NCBI GenBank assembly: GCA_025529335.1
Contig: JAMYHX010000015.1
Span: 1 to 64,000 of the forward strand
Source: Rhizopus sp. PT2906
Lineage: Eukaryota > Mucoromycota > Mucoromycetes > Mucorales > Rhizopodaceae
Direction of reading: 5' to 3'
Length of the DNA stretch: 64,000 bases
Below the pieces are notes generated by a model. It was not told the DNA's origin. It searched no databases and saw only the letters and a program-made list of their open reading frames with translations. Shown here in pieces: positions 20,871-32,469 of the stretch (position 1 is the stretch's first letter; each line of letters begins with the position of its first letter). A program made the translations under genes and the position numbers.

Positions 20871-21714
20871 TTAATGTTGAGCAGGCTCCTTAGGATGAGC
20901 AGGCTTCTTTGGGTGAGCAGGCTTCTTGGGATGAGCAGGCTTTTTTGGGTGAGCAGGCTTCTTTGGGTGAGCGGGCTTCTTCTTGTGGGCAGCTTCTCTT
21001 CTGGCAGCAAGCTTTTCTTTGGGGTGAGTGGGCTTTTTAGGATGTGTAGGCTTCTTAGGATGAGTGGGCTTCTTGGGATGAGCAGGTTTCTTTGGGTGAG
21101 CAGGCTTCTTGGGATGAGCAGGCTTCTTGGAATGAGCAGGCTTCTTCTTGTGAGCAGGTTCTTCTTTAGCAGCACGCTTTTCTTTGGGATGAGCGGGCTT
21201 TTTAGGGTGAGAAGGCTTCTTAGGGTGTGCGGGCTTCTTAGGGTGCGCGGGCTTCTTGGGATGAGCGGGGTGAGCAGGATGAGCTGGCTTCTTTGGGTGT
21301 GCGGGTTTCTTGGGGTGAGCAGGATGTTCCTTTACGGCTCTTTTGGCGACAGATGGTGAATACTAAAAAATGGTAATAAATGCAGTGTTAATAGTGATTA
21401 TTAAATATGAAGAGCGCCTTACGTTGATGCACACAAGGTCACCTTTCTTGATTTGACCGCATTCGAAATCTTCATTGAATTCTTGAGTCCAAGAAGAAAG
21501 GTCATCAAGAGAGACATTGTGTTTTGAAGCAATGGATTGACAGGTGTCACCAGATTCAGCTAAAGTAATAAGAGTATTTAGTATTCAATTGAGCGACAAT
21601 TAGTGAACAACGAATACCTGTATAGGATTCATGACAAGGGAAAGGGTAGTGATCGAATGCTTGAACTAAACCAAAGGCAGAGAGAGCAGCACCAGCAACG
21701 ACAAAGAGCTTCAT
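20871..21714 (-). CDS. Secreted LysM protein with (HPKKPA)n tail
   Basis: Signal peptide MKLFVVAGAALSAFGLVQA, then, across two short introns, one LysM module: CHESYTG, AESGDTCQSIASKHNVSLDD and SSWTQEFNEDFECGQIKKGD with LVCINV. LysM binds chitin or other N-acetylglucosamine polymers. The last exon is a low-complexity tail of about 160 residues made of roughly 22 imperfect 6-residue units AHPKKP, interrupted twice by KEKRAAKEEPAHKKK-type spacers (a higher-order duplication) and ending KEPAQH. The tail is extremely basic and His/Pro-rich, and may anchor the protein to wall polyanions. The opposite strand of the repeat is also open over 160 codons but is a shadow. The start is the only ATG before the signal peptide. 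Confidence 0.85.
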
Positions 21715-24281
21715 GGTTAATGACAGAAAAGGGGAATAAAGATGAATAAAAAAGAATAAAGAGGTGAGGGTTTTTATATGAAAAACGAGTTAATTCAGAT
21801 CAATAGTCGATCTGCCAAGAGCAATCAATGTAGCCATGATAATATAATCTGTACTCACTGAAAAGCTATTTTTACCTTGATGTGTTACTGTTTAGAATGG
21901 AGGAAGATCAGAGGAGGTTATCCCTATTAACCGAGTTAGAGAAATTAACTGGTTCAACTCGTGTTACTTGTACTATTCCTGTTAAAGAAAAATATTTCCA
22001 AAATTGTACCTTTATAGTGACAAGAAATGATCCACGCTTATTTACGCATACACAAATAGTGGCAGCAGGTCCTTTAATTTTAGACTAGTCTAATGGTTAA
22101 TGTAAATCACTTGCAGGGCTGTGCTTTACATTTGGCTCCCTTTACCCTTATCTCTTTCTCTCTCTCTCTTTATGTATATTATTCTCTCTTTTCTTTGATT
22201 TTCTCAACAAAGATACGTTCAGTATTTACATTTGGTTTCTTTTTGTCTTTTATATAGAGTCTAAATCGGTAACTAGCCACACTGTTACTTTAGAGCAGCG
22301 CACGTGGAACGTGCAGGAAAATCTGGTTGTATTGATATTAGAAGCAATTAGTAAGTAAGCCACATAGAGAAAAATACTAAATTAAATGCCCCGTTTTGCC
22401 TTGTCTTCTCATGTGTTTCCCCCTCGGCTCGATTTGCGTAAATAAAGAAACAACAACGATAATTTATTTCGTAATAGAACAAAGTTCGACTTTATGCTTT
22501 TACGAATCCATTCGTCGCTTACAGGGAATAAAAAGATAATTTCATATTAGTAAAAATGGTATTGTGGCAATAATGCTTGGGAGGGCTGCCTTCGTGTGCT
22601 CAACTACACAAGACCAAATTGTTCATTATAAACTGTTGTACAAAGACGTGTGCTGTACTTGAATCTAATGTGGTTTATTGCTATGCTTGATGAACCTCTA
22701 CAGAAAGAGTAGATGCAAATGAATAGAATTCCAAATAAGATACAACCACCCTGTATTCTTCAGTATGCGCTAGGAGATGTCCGTAGTCAGTAATGCTCAA
22801 TCTACCGTCCGATAAGGTCGTTGTATGTTAAGAAATGCTTTTACACACAGTCGTATCTTGTGCCAATCGTCTTGAATAAGCCCCCAATAATTACATTAAT
22901 TGAGATCACAAATTTCATGTAACCTGTTTGAAATTTATCCTATAAATAGTGATAGTTGTTACATTTTTATGCAAGCAAACTGAATCTTCAGGTAGTGCTT
23001 GTTTTTACTATCAACAAAGATGTCTGATTTTCTTTTGTATAGTCATACTACGCTTTTTTTTTTTTTGGTCATAAAAAATATAGAGTCGTTCTATATGAAA
23101 AGTCCGTTCATAAAACTACCGCTTTATCAATACAAAATCAGTGCTGTCTTGAAATAGGATGACAGCCGCACTGTTATTTTTGGGTGTTCGCACGTGGAGT
23201 GTATGTCAAACTCAACCACTTTTAAACATACAACGACAGTAGACAATTCATTTTCAATGGCTTTAATATATAAAAAAAACGACGTGTCTAAACGATTTTA
23301 ACAGTTTGTGAAATGACTAAAGAAGGGTTAAAGTGTACTGTTTGTCATTGTGTTTTGGTCTCTTCATTCATTAAGTATAAATCGTAGTCCTTCATCATTT
23401 TAATCCTCTATCACGATATAAAGAATGGAGATCGTCAAATAACAATATGTTCAATGTCAATAGCAAGATATAAATCATATTCAACGGGCTGAAGAGATAC
23501 TGTTGAATGCTATTTTCAGTTCTATGGACAATGATTATAGCAATAGTCAGAACATTTTTTTGAATTTACCTTACGTCACTCTTAAATCAGATAGTTGAGA
23601 ATTGATCAATACTGTTGGCCATTGAATGCTTTCCAGTAATACAGGTTGCAGCATGTAAGGGAAGAATGACAGGCGTCTAAGCTGGATTAGGCTTTAATTT
23701 GGCGGCTTGGTCGGCAAGAAAGACTCTTTTTTTTTCTGGCTGCTTTAACATCACTCTTGAATATTTTTCAATCATAGAACCTCGATAATTAGTTCTTTAG
23801 TCCTTATGATGCATTGTAGTATCAAATCATGTTTCATGTTATGGATCCCAGAAAGCTGAGTTTGAGCATTTAGCTTTACGGCAAAAGATATCCCACAGGA
23901 TTTAAGCCAGTTGTATGAGCTGTCGAAAATGATAAGTACTAAATAGTACAAGGATATCAAACAGACACTACTATTAACTTCATAGCCTTGCATGATCAAC
24001 CTACACTTTCTTCTAACATGCAGAACAAGTATTAGAGGGCAGCTCATTCGTAAGAAAAAGAAAAACATAAATAAATTTAAGGTTGGCTGCATGAAAATGA
24101 TCAATCTCAAGCGTCATTATTAACAAGTATTGTGCACATTCAGCTATCCTGAGTATACTTGGATGGTTTTGCATCATATTGTTTTCAAGTTGACTTAATT
24201 TAAACCCCTTGTAAGCTACGTTTTCTATATAAATACGGGAATCAGCCGTTTTTTTTTTATTTCTTGTCAATTTTGTCAAAT
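21715..24281. other. Long gene-poor region
   Basis: A 63-codon plus-strand frame starts at ATG 21897 (MEEDQRRLSLLTELEKL, then VTCTIPVKEKYFQNCTFIVT) and ends at 22088. It looks protein-like but I do not recognise it, and I found no continuing exon. The region 22276-22310 (CACTGTTACTTTAGAG..CGCACGTGGAACGTG) is similar to 23170-23205 (GCACTGTTATTTTTGGG..CGCACGTGGAGTGTA), suggesting an old duplicated element between them. Frames on the minus strand at 23772-24279 show no family features. The KGG gene promoter, with TATATAAATA at about 24226, closes the interval. Confidence 0.35.
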
Positions 24282-24635
24282 ATGTCTTCTCGTCAAAACA
24301 ATCCTGCTAACTTTGCTAACCGTCCCAAGGACGAAGTTCAAGCCATTGCTTCCAAAGGTGGTAGATCTCGTGGTGGTACTGGTGGTGGTGGCCAAACTGA
24401 CGTCGCTGACATTGGTGACTATGATCAAAACGAAGATCTTGCCTATGAAGAACAGGCTGGTGATGTTAACTACGAAGAAGAAGACACTGGCAATACTGGT
24501 GGTGCCAGAGGTGGCAAATCAAAGCGTGGTTTTGCTAGTATGGACCCTAAAAAGCAACATGAAATCGCTTCCAAGGGCGGCAAGGCCTCTGGTCATAGCC
24601 GTAGTTCAGGCAAAGCTGAAGATGAGTTATCTTAA
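24282..24635 (+). CDS. KGG-motif stress/conidiation (con-10-like) protein
   Basis: Small hydrophilic protein of 117 residues, single exon, beginning MSSRQNNPANFANRPKDEVQ. It contains two stress-induced KGG motifs: IASKGGRSRGG near residue 26 and MDPKKQHEIASKGGKASGHS near residue 90, separated by a Gly-rich then acidic spacer (DVADIGDYDQNEDLAYEEQA). Proteins of this type accumulate on starvation, desiccation or sporulation in fungi and bacteria; their molecular role is unknown. A TATATAAATA box about 55 nt upstream and C-ending, highly regular codon use suggest strong expression. The start was chosen at MSSRQ because it matches the family N-terminus; an in-frame ATG six codons earlier is in the T-rich leader. 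Confidence 0.88.
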   Translation: MSSRQNNPANFANRPKDEVQAIASKGGRSRGGTGGGGQTDVADIGDYDQNEDLAYEEQAGDVNYEEEDTGNTGGARGGKSKRGFASMDPKKQHEIASKGGKASGHSRSSGKAEDELS

Positions 24636-25285
24636 GCATTATTTCGCTTTTTTTTTTTTTTGTGCAAAGAAAAAAAAATAGTTTTGTAAATTTCTTTTTG
24701 TCAATAAAATCCTGTATATTTGCTTCGTACTTGTCTGGAATAGTTTTTAATCAAAAGCTAGCTTGTTTATATATGAATAATAACTCATAATCGTTATTCT
24801 ATTCTTTCGATAGAACTGCCTTGAGCGCAATAATTGTAAAAAAAAGGGGGACTTATGGTTAGTAGTTATCAGCATTGAATATATATATCAAAAGATCAGC
24901 AAAGCCCTGCTCCGGGCAACTTGTTTTGTAGAAAAAGATTACTGAAAGAAGGTCCAAATGGATAGTAAAAAAAATGTAGAGGGTAAATATCTAGGAACGT
25001 GAACCTCCTTCTATCTTATCAACTATGTAGATTAGCCTTTATGAGTGGTGGCTGATCGCATCACAGCTTTATTAAGATGAATGGTTGTGATATTATAATT
25101 ACCATTAGTAGACAATATCATGAACACGTTTACTTTAACAACAATAACTCAAAAGAATGAATAAAACATGATATTCCCAATGTTTAATTGCTGACTATAT
25201 TGGTTGCTATTCCCTATTTTCTTTTTATTGAACAAAAGCAAAGACTTTTAAAAAAGAAAACAAAGGTATTGTCGATGTGTTTCGA
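24636..25285. other. Intergenic between convergent genes
   Basis: AT-rich 3' flanks of the KGG gene and RPS29. Poly-T and poly-A runs at 24650-24680 directly follow the KGG stop. No coding region or RNA gene recognised. Confidence 0.4.
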
Positions 25286-25786
25286 TTAACGATACTATGA
25301 CAGGTTAGATCCAGAGTGACACATAAAAAGTAATCTCTTCTTACCTTGTGGAAACCAATATCGTTGGCGTATTCACGGAAGCATTGACGACAGATGTTCA
25401 AGTTGTACTTGCGGATCAAACCAGCACGGTGAGCACAGACACGGCTAAGTAAAGAAAGAGAGAGAGGTTAGTTAATATTCTCAGTAGGTGACTCTCCCTT
25501 TCTTTTTTTGCTCTAGTAAACAGAACAGACTCTTTTCTTTCTCTTTTGTCATTTCTATTTCTTTTCCCTCTCTTCCTACATTTCACATCAACCTTTTCAA
25601 TTGGATGCAATTATTGGATGCATGCAGTAGTTTTAAAAGTGATATGCGAGTGGCTTATACGTCGTTCTGTTTACTGGCTAAAAGGCAAGGAAAAGGAGAG
25701 AAACATGGAATGTAAAAGCTTTACCATTGACGAGAGCCCTTGCCGAAGGTCTTGGGGTGGGAGTTCCAAACGTTGCTGTGAGCCAT
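25286..25786 (-). CDS. RPS29: 40S ribosomal protein S29 (uS14)
   Basis: Three exons give exactly 56 residues, the standard eukaryotic length. Exon 1 encodes MAHSNVWNSHPKTFGKGSRQ plus two bases of Cys21. An intron of about 290 nt (long for this genome, as is common in ribosomal-protein genes) leads to exon 2 with CRVCAHRAGLIRKYNLNICR and QCFREYANDIGFHK. A second intron leaves only Tyr-Arg-stop in the last exon (TATCGTTAA). The zinc-ribbon cysteines CxxC..CxxC are intact. The two-residue terminal exon is easily missed by gene finders. Confidence 0.95.
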
Positions 25787-26674
25787 GATGTAGTTAACTT
25801 TTCGAAAAGCGGAAAAAGAGAAGGAAACAGGGACTTGTATCTCTCAACCAAATAAAAAAAATTTTGAAGTGACGTTTGAGGCAAAATGACCATTTTTATT
25901 GGCTAACTGCATTCAGAGCTGCTCTTTTTGTTGTTTACCAGTAGTAATGATAATTCATTGGTAAACACAGTCTTTGTTAAATACAAAGCGAGAAGAAAGA
26001 AAGAGGGAAAAGCATCCATTAAATACTATAAGATGGCATAGTTGCACCTATTGCGGTTGAGTCACTGTCAGATCCTCAGAATATAGTTGATATATTTACA
26101 CCACACTTGGCCACTTGGCTTTTTGTTGGTACGAATGTACCTGAATTTGAACGTACGGTAATTGGGGACAGAGCAAGCTTTTCTTTATAAACCTAAAGAA
26201 AGTCGCAGCAAAGCCATATAAAGGTTCTCTGTTTTTATCTATTTAATTGTTACTTCTTCTTTTAGTTTAACCACATGAGCTGATCTTACCGCTATGCAGT
26301 TACTGATTTCTGCTATGAGGCTGCTGGTTGTATTCTCTAAAGAAGCTCTCTTGTATACTTATTTGGCTAGTGTCCAATAACGTCTTTACGGTTATGAGCA
26401 AAAGAAAGATGCATGAATTGAGTAAATATCCGTATATTATAGCCTAATGTTTCAAGTTGACACTGCTCTTTCATCAACTCACGGCATTTGCTGCTGCCAC
26501 CCCGTTCAGCGCACTCTGTTTGCAAGTGTCTTGGCCTTTGTAAAGAGTAACACGAAAGTATTACTGTAATTTTTGATTGGATTACATTAAGGGATTAAAA
26601 AGCAGCACATATTTACTCTTCTCTTTCTTTCTGATAAACAACGCAGATACGCATACACGCACATAGCAAACGCA
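25787..26674. other. Intergenic between divergent genes
   Basis: Promoter region shared by RPS29 and OST1. The stretch 26095-26112 (CACACTTGGCCACTTGG) is similar in reverse complement to 11650-11666. No coding region is supported. Confidence 0.4.
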
Positions 26675-28458
26675 ATGAGTGTAGTCCGTTTTATGTGTAG
26701 ACCATTACTACCATTGTTGTTACTATTAATCGCATTCAACCATGTTTGTTACGCGCTGACGATTCCTAAACAGTTTGAAAATACCAAAATCATTCGTACC
26801 TTTGAGGTCAACTCAGGCATAGCTCGTGAAGATACTGGTATTAGAGCAAAGAATATTGGTGATGGATCAGCATCAGAGTATTACTTTTATTTACCCAACG
26901 TTCTTTATAAAAATGTTGCCTCTGTCTCTGCCTTTTTAAGAAAGCAAAAGACTGAACTTCAAGTTAGTCTCGAAGGATTGGATGCTGAAAAGTAAATGAA
27001 ATTATGTGCATACGTGTCAATCATCTAACATTCCTTTTTTTGTTTGTAGGGAAGTTTATGTCTACAAGATTGATTTAAAGGAACATTCTGTGCAGCCTAA
27101 TGAAGATGTTCTCTTGGGTATCAAGGTTGCTTATACTCATGTCATTAAACCTATGCCCGCCAAATTACCTCAGTTAGCCCGTCAACATACCATGATTGCT
27201 TTCAACTCTTATTTCCTTTCTCCTTATTTTACCAAGGAAATCAAGACTACTCTCACGTAAGAAAACAAAGAATAAAGACACGAGCAACCAACTAAAGAAG
27301 AAGAGATATTGAATAGGACACCAACACAGAATGTTGTTAGTCACGTTGGTGACTTAGGAAAGTCAAGCCTTAACGGTAACAAGGTTACTTATGGCCCTTA
27401 TGAAAATGTGGAACCTCTTTCTTTTGGCGTAGCTACATGTCATTTTGAAAACCTTCAACCCATCCTGACTGTGCCTAGTTTACGACGTGATATCGAAGTA
27501 TCTCACTGGGGTAAGAACTTGGCAGTAGAAGAACATTATTCTTTACGTAACGATGGAGCAAGGTAATAAAGATGTAGAAAAAAAAAAAAAAGAGAGATAG
27601 TTGACATTAGGCTAAACTTTTTCAATTATCAGTCTCGAAACCAATTTCAATAGGGTTCAATACCAAATGACAGCTCACATTCATTCACAAACAAATGTAC
27701 TCAAGGAGCTTTCCTTCAAGTTACCTCCAAGTGCTCAAGATGCATACTTTCGCGATGAAGTGGGAAATGTATCCACCTCTCATTTCCGTGTAGAAAATAA
27801 GAATGCTGTTTTAGAACTTGCACCTCGTTATCCAATTTTTGGTGGATGGAATTACACTTGGTATCATGGTTACAATGCTGATCTTGGATCGTTTGTTCGC
27901 AAATCCAAGACGAGTGGAAAGTATATCTTGAATGTCAAATTTGTAGAGAATGTGAACGATATGGCCATTGACAAGGCTGTCGTTCGTGTCATCTTGCCAG
28001 AAGGAGCTTCGTAAGTGGATCATTTCTATGCGGACATACGTTACTTACTCTATGTTTACAGAAATATCAAGGTTCATTCACCTTTCTCCATTGATGCTCA
28101 AACTATTGTCCCTCATTTTACTTACTTTGATTCTACTGGACGTGTCATGGTTGTCTTGGAGAAGGATAGGGTTGTTCGTGAACATGAACAGTTCATCCAG
28201 GTATTGAAAGGTGTATTATGTAACACTCTTGAAGCTAACGGTTTAAACAATAGATCGAATACGACTACTCTATTTCTGAACTTTTGCGTAAACCCATTGT
28301 CGCATCTACTGCTCTCCTACTTCTCTTTGTTACTAGTATCTTGTTTGGCAAAGCATCCTTCAACATTGGCAAAGAGCAAAAGGTAAATGAATTGTAATAG
28401 TATAATAGCCTGATTGTGTCTAACGTTGAGCTCTATCCAATAGAAAAAGACGGAATAA
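26675..28458 (+). CDS. OST1: Oligosaccharyltransferase subunit OST1 (ribophorin I)
   Basis: Type I ER membrane subunit of the complex that transfers the N-glycan to nascent proteins. The signal peptide is in MSVVRFMCRPLLPLLLLLIA. The lumenal domain is spread over seven or so exons: NTKIIRTFEVNSGIAREDTG, IKVAYTHVIKPMPAKLPQL, VEPLSFGVATCHFENLQPIL, IEVSHWGKNLAVEEHYSLRN, YPIFGGWNYTWYHGYN and TIVPHFTYFDSTGRVMVVLE. These include the ribophorin hallmarks (E.Y.L.N.GA; PRYP.FGGW...W..GY). One C-terminal membrane span follows (IVASTALLLLFVTSILFG). The last exon adds only KKTE-stop, so the cytosolic tail ends in a KKxx dilysine signal. Length is about 470 residues. Confidence 0.93.
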
Positions 28459-28925
28459 AGCATTACAATGTCGTTTCAATTTTCAATGTAGAGCAAAAAA
28501 ATAAAATACAGTTTATAACTAAATGATTTAAAACTGTAATATTTACACATAAAAGCATAGCAGAGACTTTTTACAATGAAAAACGATTTAACTATAATGT
28601 TTACTGGTAACTTGACCACATTTATTAGCCGCACAGTAAAAAATAGACTGTAGGCTTTATATATCACAAATATGAATCTCTAGTAAATAATCTTGTGTAT
28701 CTACATTTAATTATCATGGCTCATTTCTCAACTTGGTCTTGTTCTCTTATCCCTTATAAAAAGAGGAAGGAGGCATTGCAGCAGTAAAAGAGGAAGAAAA
28801 GAGACAATGTTGTATGTGTGACCGCTTATCTCTATGCCAATTTTTTTATAATTTTTTTTTCTGTCCCCCTCCTCTGTCAACTCTGTCTATCTCTCTTTTT
28901 TTGTTATAACAGCAATAAAATAACA
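28459..28925. other. Intergenic, no gene seen
   Basis: 3' end of OST1 followed by the eIF2-gamma promoter and a pyrimidine-rich leader (28840-28900). Nothing else recognised. Confidence 0.4.
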
Positions 28926-30563
28926 ATGGCCGCAGTAGCTAATGTTGATGTCACTAAATTGACTCCTTTGTCCCCTGAAGTCATTTCTAAGCAAGCTACC
29001 ATCAATATCGGTAAAATAAAGAAACAATATTGAAATTGCCTGTCATATTAACTGTTACTGCTAGGTACTATTGGACATGTAGCTCACGGTAAATCAACTG
29101 TGGTTAAAGCTATTTCTGGTGTTCAAGTAAGAGAGAGAGAAAAACAAGTAGAATAATGTTGCAAAGATTGACTTTTTTTTTGTTAGACTGTTCGTTTCAA
29201 GAATGAAATGGAAAGAAATATTACCATTAAGCTTGGTTACGCCAATGCTAAAATTTACAAGTGTAATAATTCCGAGTGTCCCAGACCTGGTTGTTACAAG
29301 TCTTATGGTTCCGGAAAGGAAGACAATCCTCCATGTGAACGCCCTGGCTGTGGTGGCACCATGCAACTTGTCCGTCATATTAGTTTTGTTGGTAAGTCCC
29401 AATTGATATCAATACGACTAGCTACTAACATAAACAATAGATTGTCCCGGTCACGATATTCTTGTAACTTGACAAGTTTGCTTATAAATAATCATGATTA
29501 ACCATATTTATTATAGATGACTACTATGCTTTCAGGTGCAGCTGTTATGGATGCCGCATTATTATTAATTGCCGGTAACGAATCTTGTCCTCAACCACAG
29601 ACTTCAGAACATCTTGCAGCTATCGAAATTATGAAGCTACAACATGTCATCATCCTTCAAAATAAGGTCGATCTTGTAAAGAAAGAAGCTGCGCTCGAAC
29701 AACACAAAGATATTCTTGCATTCGTAAAGGGTACTGTTGCTGATGGTGCCCCAATTGTTCCTATCTCAGCCCAACTTAAATACAATATTGACGCTGTGAA
29801 TGAATACATTACCAAGAAGATTCCTGTTCCTGTTCGTGATTTTGCAGCTGTTCCTCGTTTGATTGTGATTCGTTCATTTGATATCAACAAGCCAGGTGCT
29901 GATGTAGATAATCTCCAAGGTGGTGTTGCTGGTGGCTCAATCTTGAAGGGTGTCTTGAAGATTGGTGATGATATCGAAGTGCGTCCTGGTGTGATCATCA
30001 AGGATCAAGAAGGACGTATTCGTGCTCGTCCTATCTTATCCAAGGTTTTGACCTTGCTCGCAGAACACAATAAATTGGAATTTGCTGTTCCCGGTGGTTT
30101 AATTGGTGTTGGTACTCAAATGGATCCTACCTTATGTCGTGGTGATCGTTTGGTTGGTCAAGTACTTGGTTATCCTGGAACATTACCTTCAATTTATACA
30201 GAACTCGAAATTTCTTACTTCTTGCTGCGTCGTTTATTGGGTGTAAAGACAGATGATAAGAAGCAAGCCAAGGTTGCTAAATTATCCAAAGGTGAATTGC
30301 TCTTGGTCAATATTGGTTCAGTTTCAACTGGTGGTAAGGTCGTTGGTGTCAAGGCTGATCTTGCAAAGATTGTGTTGACTGGTCCTACTTGTACCGAAAT
30401 TGGTGACAAGGTGGCTATTTCTAGAAAGATTGAAAGACATTGGCGGTAAGTTCTTTTTACTTTTGACACATCATTCTTTTTTATACTCACTTTGCTATTC
30501 ATTAGTCTCATTGGTTGGGGTAAGATCAAGCGTGGTACTGTTTTAGAAGCTGAAGCCAACTAA
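28926..30563 (+). CDS. GCD11: Translation initiation factor eIF2 subunit gamma
   Basis: GTPase core of eIF2, delivering Met-tRNAi to the 40S subunit. Exons give MAAVANVDVTKLTPLSPEVI, the P-loop GTIGHVAHGKSTVVKAISGV, a zinc-ribbon insert (KCNNSECPRPGCYKSYGSG, then CERPGCGGTMQLVRHISFV), DCPGHDIL (G3), AAVMDAALLLIAGNESCPQP and IILQNKVDLVKK (G4). Domains II and III follow, with RSFDINKPGADVDNLQGGVA, GGSILKGVLKIGDDIEVRPG, KLEFAVPGGLIGVGTQMDPT and the end LIGWGKIKRGTVLEAEAN. All GTPase motifs are intact. Length is about 450 residues. At least five introns are used, with the last intron close to the stop. Confidence 0.96.
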
Positions 30564-30714
30564 GACATATTGTATACAATCATTTACGCATATAAAGTTT
30601 GTAAATTTTTTAATGAATAAGCTGCTTCTGACTTTTTACTTGGTTTCTTGTTTGTCATTTTTAAATCCAGCGACAGTTGAAGTTTTTCTTTTTTTTTTTT
30701 CTTCTTTCTTTGCT

Positions 30715-32459
30715 ATGAGTGATCGCAGTTATTCACCAACACGAGGACGCTCTTATTCTACGAGAAGTTCAAGCCCACATTCGTACTATTCACACTCACG
30801 TTCAGGTTCACGAGGACGATCGTACAGCCGAGGAAGACACTCGCGATCTTACAGCAGTAGACGCCATTCTCGATCTTATAGTGGACGTTCCCCTTCACCT
30901 GATTACTACCGTGGAAAAGGATATTATCATTCGAGATCTCCTTCACCGAGATATCGTTCGCAATCACCAAGAGGAGGCCATGAGGGTCGACCAGACTGTA
31001 CTGTATTTGTTGGTAACCTGTCATATGATACCAACTGGTATGACCTGAAGGACTTTATGAGAGACGCAGGACAAGTAGTTCATGTAGACATCATGAAGTT
31101 GAGTAATGGCAAATCAAAGGGTTGTGGGTAAGTCAGAGAAACATGTATATATAAAAAGTCAACATGAGAGAGCCCATATGCATTGTGTGAATAGGATTGT
31201 CGAATACCGGTATCCAGAAGATGCGAAAAGAGCCATCCAAATGTTAAACGAAGTTCGTTTTATGGGTAGATATGTTTACGTGCGATATCTTCGAGGACCA
31301 AAAGGTGTACTGTGTTTGCATATGCAGTGTTTCTTCATTTTTATAACTCTTTAACTTAGGAAAAGGATTTTGATTCGGTAAAGGAAGCACCTGAAGATTG
31401 CAGAATTTTTGTGAGAAATGTAAATATGAAAAAGGAATGAGGAAGAAAATATCGGCACAAAAAAGGACTCACATTGTAGGGAATAATACATCTTTAGCTA
31501 CCACCAAACTTTAGTTGGCAAGATTTAAAGGATCTATTTAGAAAGGCTGGTCGAGTGTTGCATACGGATGTTTTCAATGATCCAGAAACAAGACGGCCAA
31601 ATGGCACTGGAGTAGTCATCTTTGATAATGTTTCAGATACGCGTCATGCAATTAGTAATGTTCAATTCAAGAACATACAAATCACGTTACTAATGTTTTG
31701 TAAAAAGGCACGTTGAATGGATATAATTTACATGGAAATAGAATAGAGGTAATGCAGGAGAAGTTTAAAGATGTACAGGCAGATATAAATCAAGCGACTA
31801 CTTCTCCTCGTTCTGCTATTACTGCTGGTGTTGTCACGCCAGCTAATGCCACTGCAGCTATAAATGCACATACGACCAATATACCACCACCGCCCCCTAT
31901 CTCTTCGGTGTCAGACAGTCACTATTATCGCTCATCATCATCATCATCACCACCTCCACCTCCACCTCCACCTCCATCAACCATGATTGAACAGCCAATG
32001 CCCCCTTCTCCATATCAAAATGTGCATCGATTTGGCGAACCTGTCCCCCCACCACCACCTGTTTATCCTGGTGTGAGTCTAGTAGGCGGGCCTGCTGCTG
32101 ATTTACCAACACATGGACATAACCAGATATATGTGAACAATGTAAGAATGAACTTGTATACAGAATCTATCATCTCATTTTCTCTACAGTTGCCATTTTC
32201 TACTACTTGGCAAGATTTAATTGATCTATTCCGACACGTAGGACCAGTTATGCGAGCAGAGATCTTAGTGATCAATGGATATCCTAAAGGAGCAGGCTAT
32301 GTTCGTTTTGAAGATGCAGAAACCTGTCAAAGAGCCATTGGTAAAATAAGACACACAAATGTATTGAGTTAACATTATTCTATAGACAGGTTCAATGGAT
32401 ATATTTATGGTGGTCGTGCTTTGGACATAAAGATGGATAAATACTCTACAACATTATAA
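30715..32459 (+). CDS. SR-type RNA-binding protein with three RRMs
   Basis: Nuclear RNA-binding protein, probably in splicing or mRNP handling. The N-terminus (residues 1-100) is an RS/Y-rich domain (SDRSYSPTRGRSYSTRSSSP..). RRM1: CTVFVGNLSYDTNWYDLKDF, then a short intron and VRYLRGPK. RRM2: CRIFVRN-LPPNFSWQDLKDLF, then GTGVVIFDNVSDTRHAI. A Pro/Ser-rich linker (PPPPPISSV; PPPPPPPPPS) follows, then RRM3: IYVNNLPFSTTWQDLIDLF, GAGYVRFEDAETCQRAI, and an end in ALDIKMDKYSTTL. About seven exons are read, one with a GTACTG donor after GPKG that keeps frame. The organisation resembles fungal Gbp2/Hrb1-type proteins (SR/RGG domain plus three RRMs). It converges on the RNase H2C gene, with 10 nt between stops. 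Confidence 0.85.
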
Positions 32460-32469
32460 AGGAATAGGT

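Noticed and set aside
20874..21359. 161-codon plus-strand frame opposite the LysM tail
   Set aside because: Shadow of the AHPKKP repeat. The real gene on minus has signal peptide, LysM module and introns.
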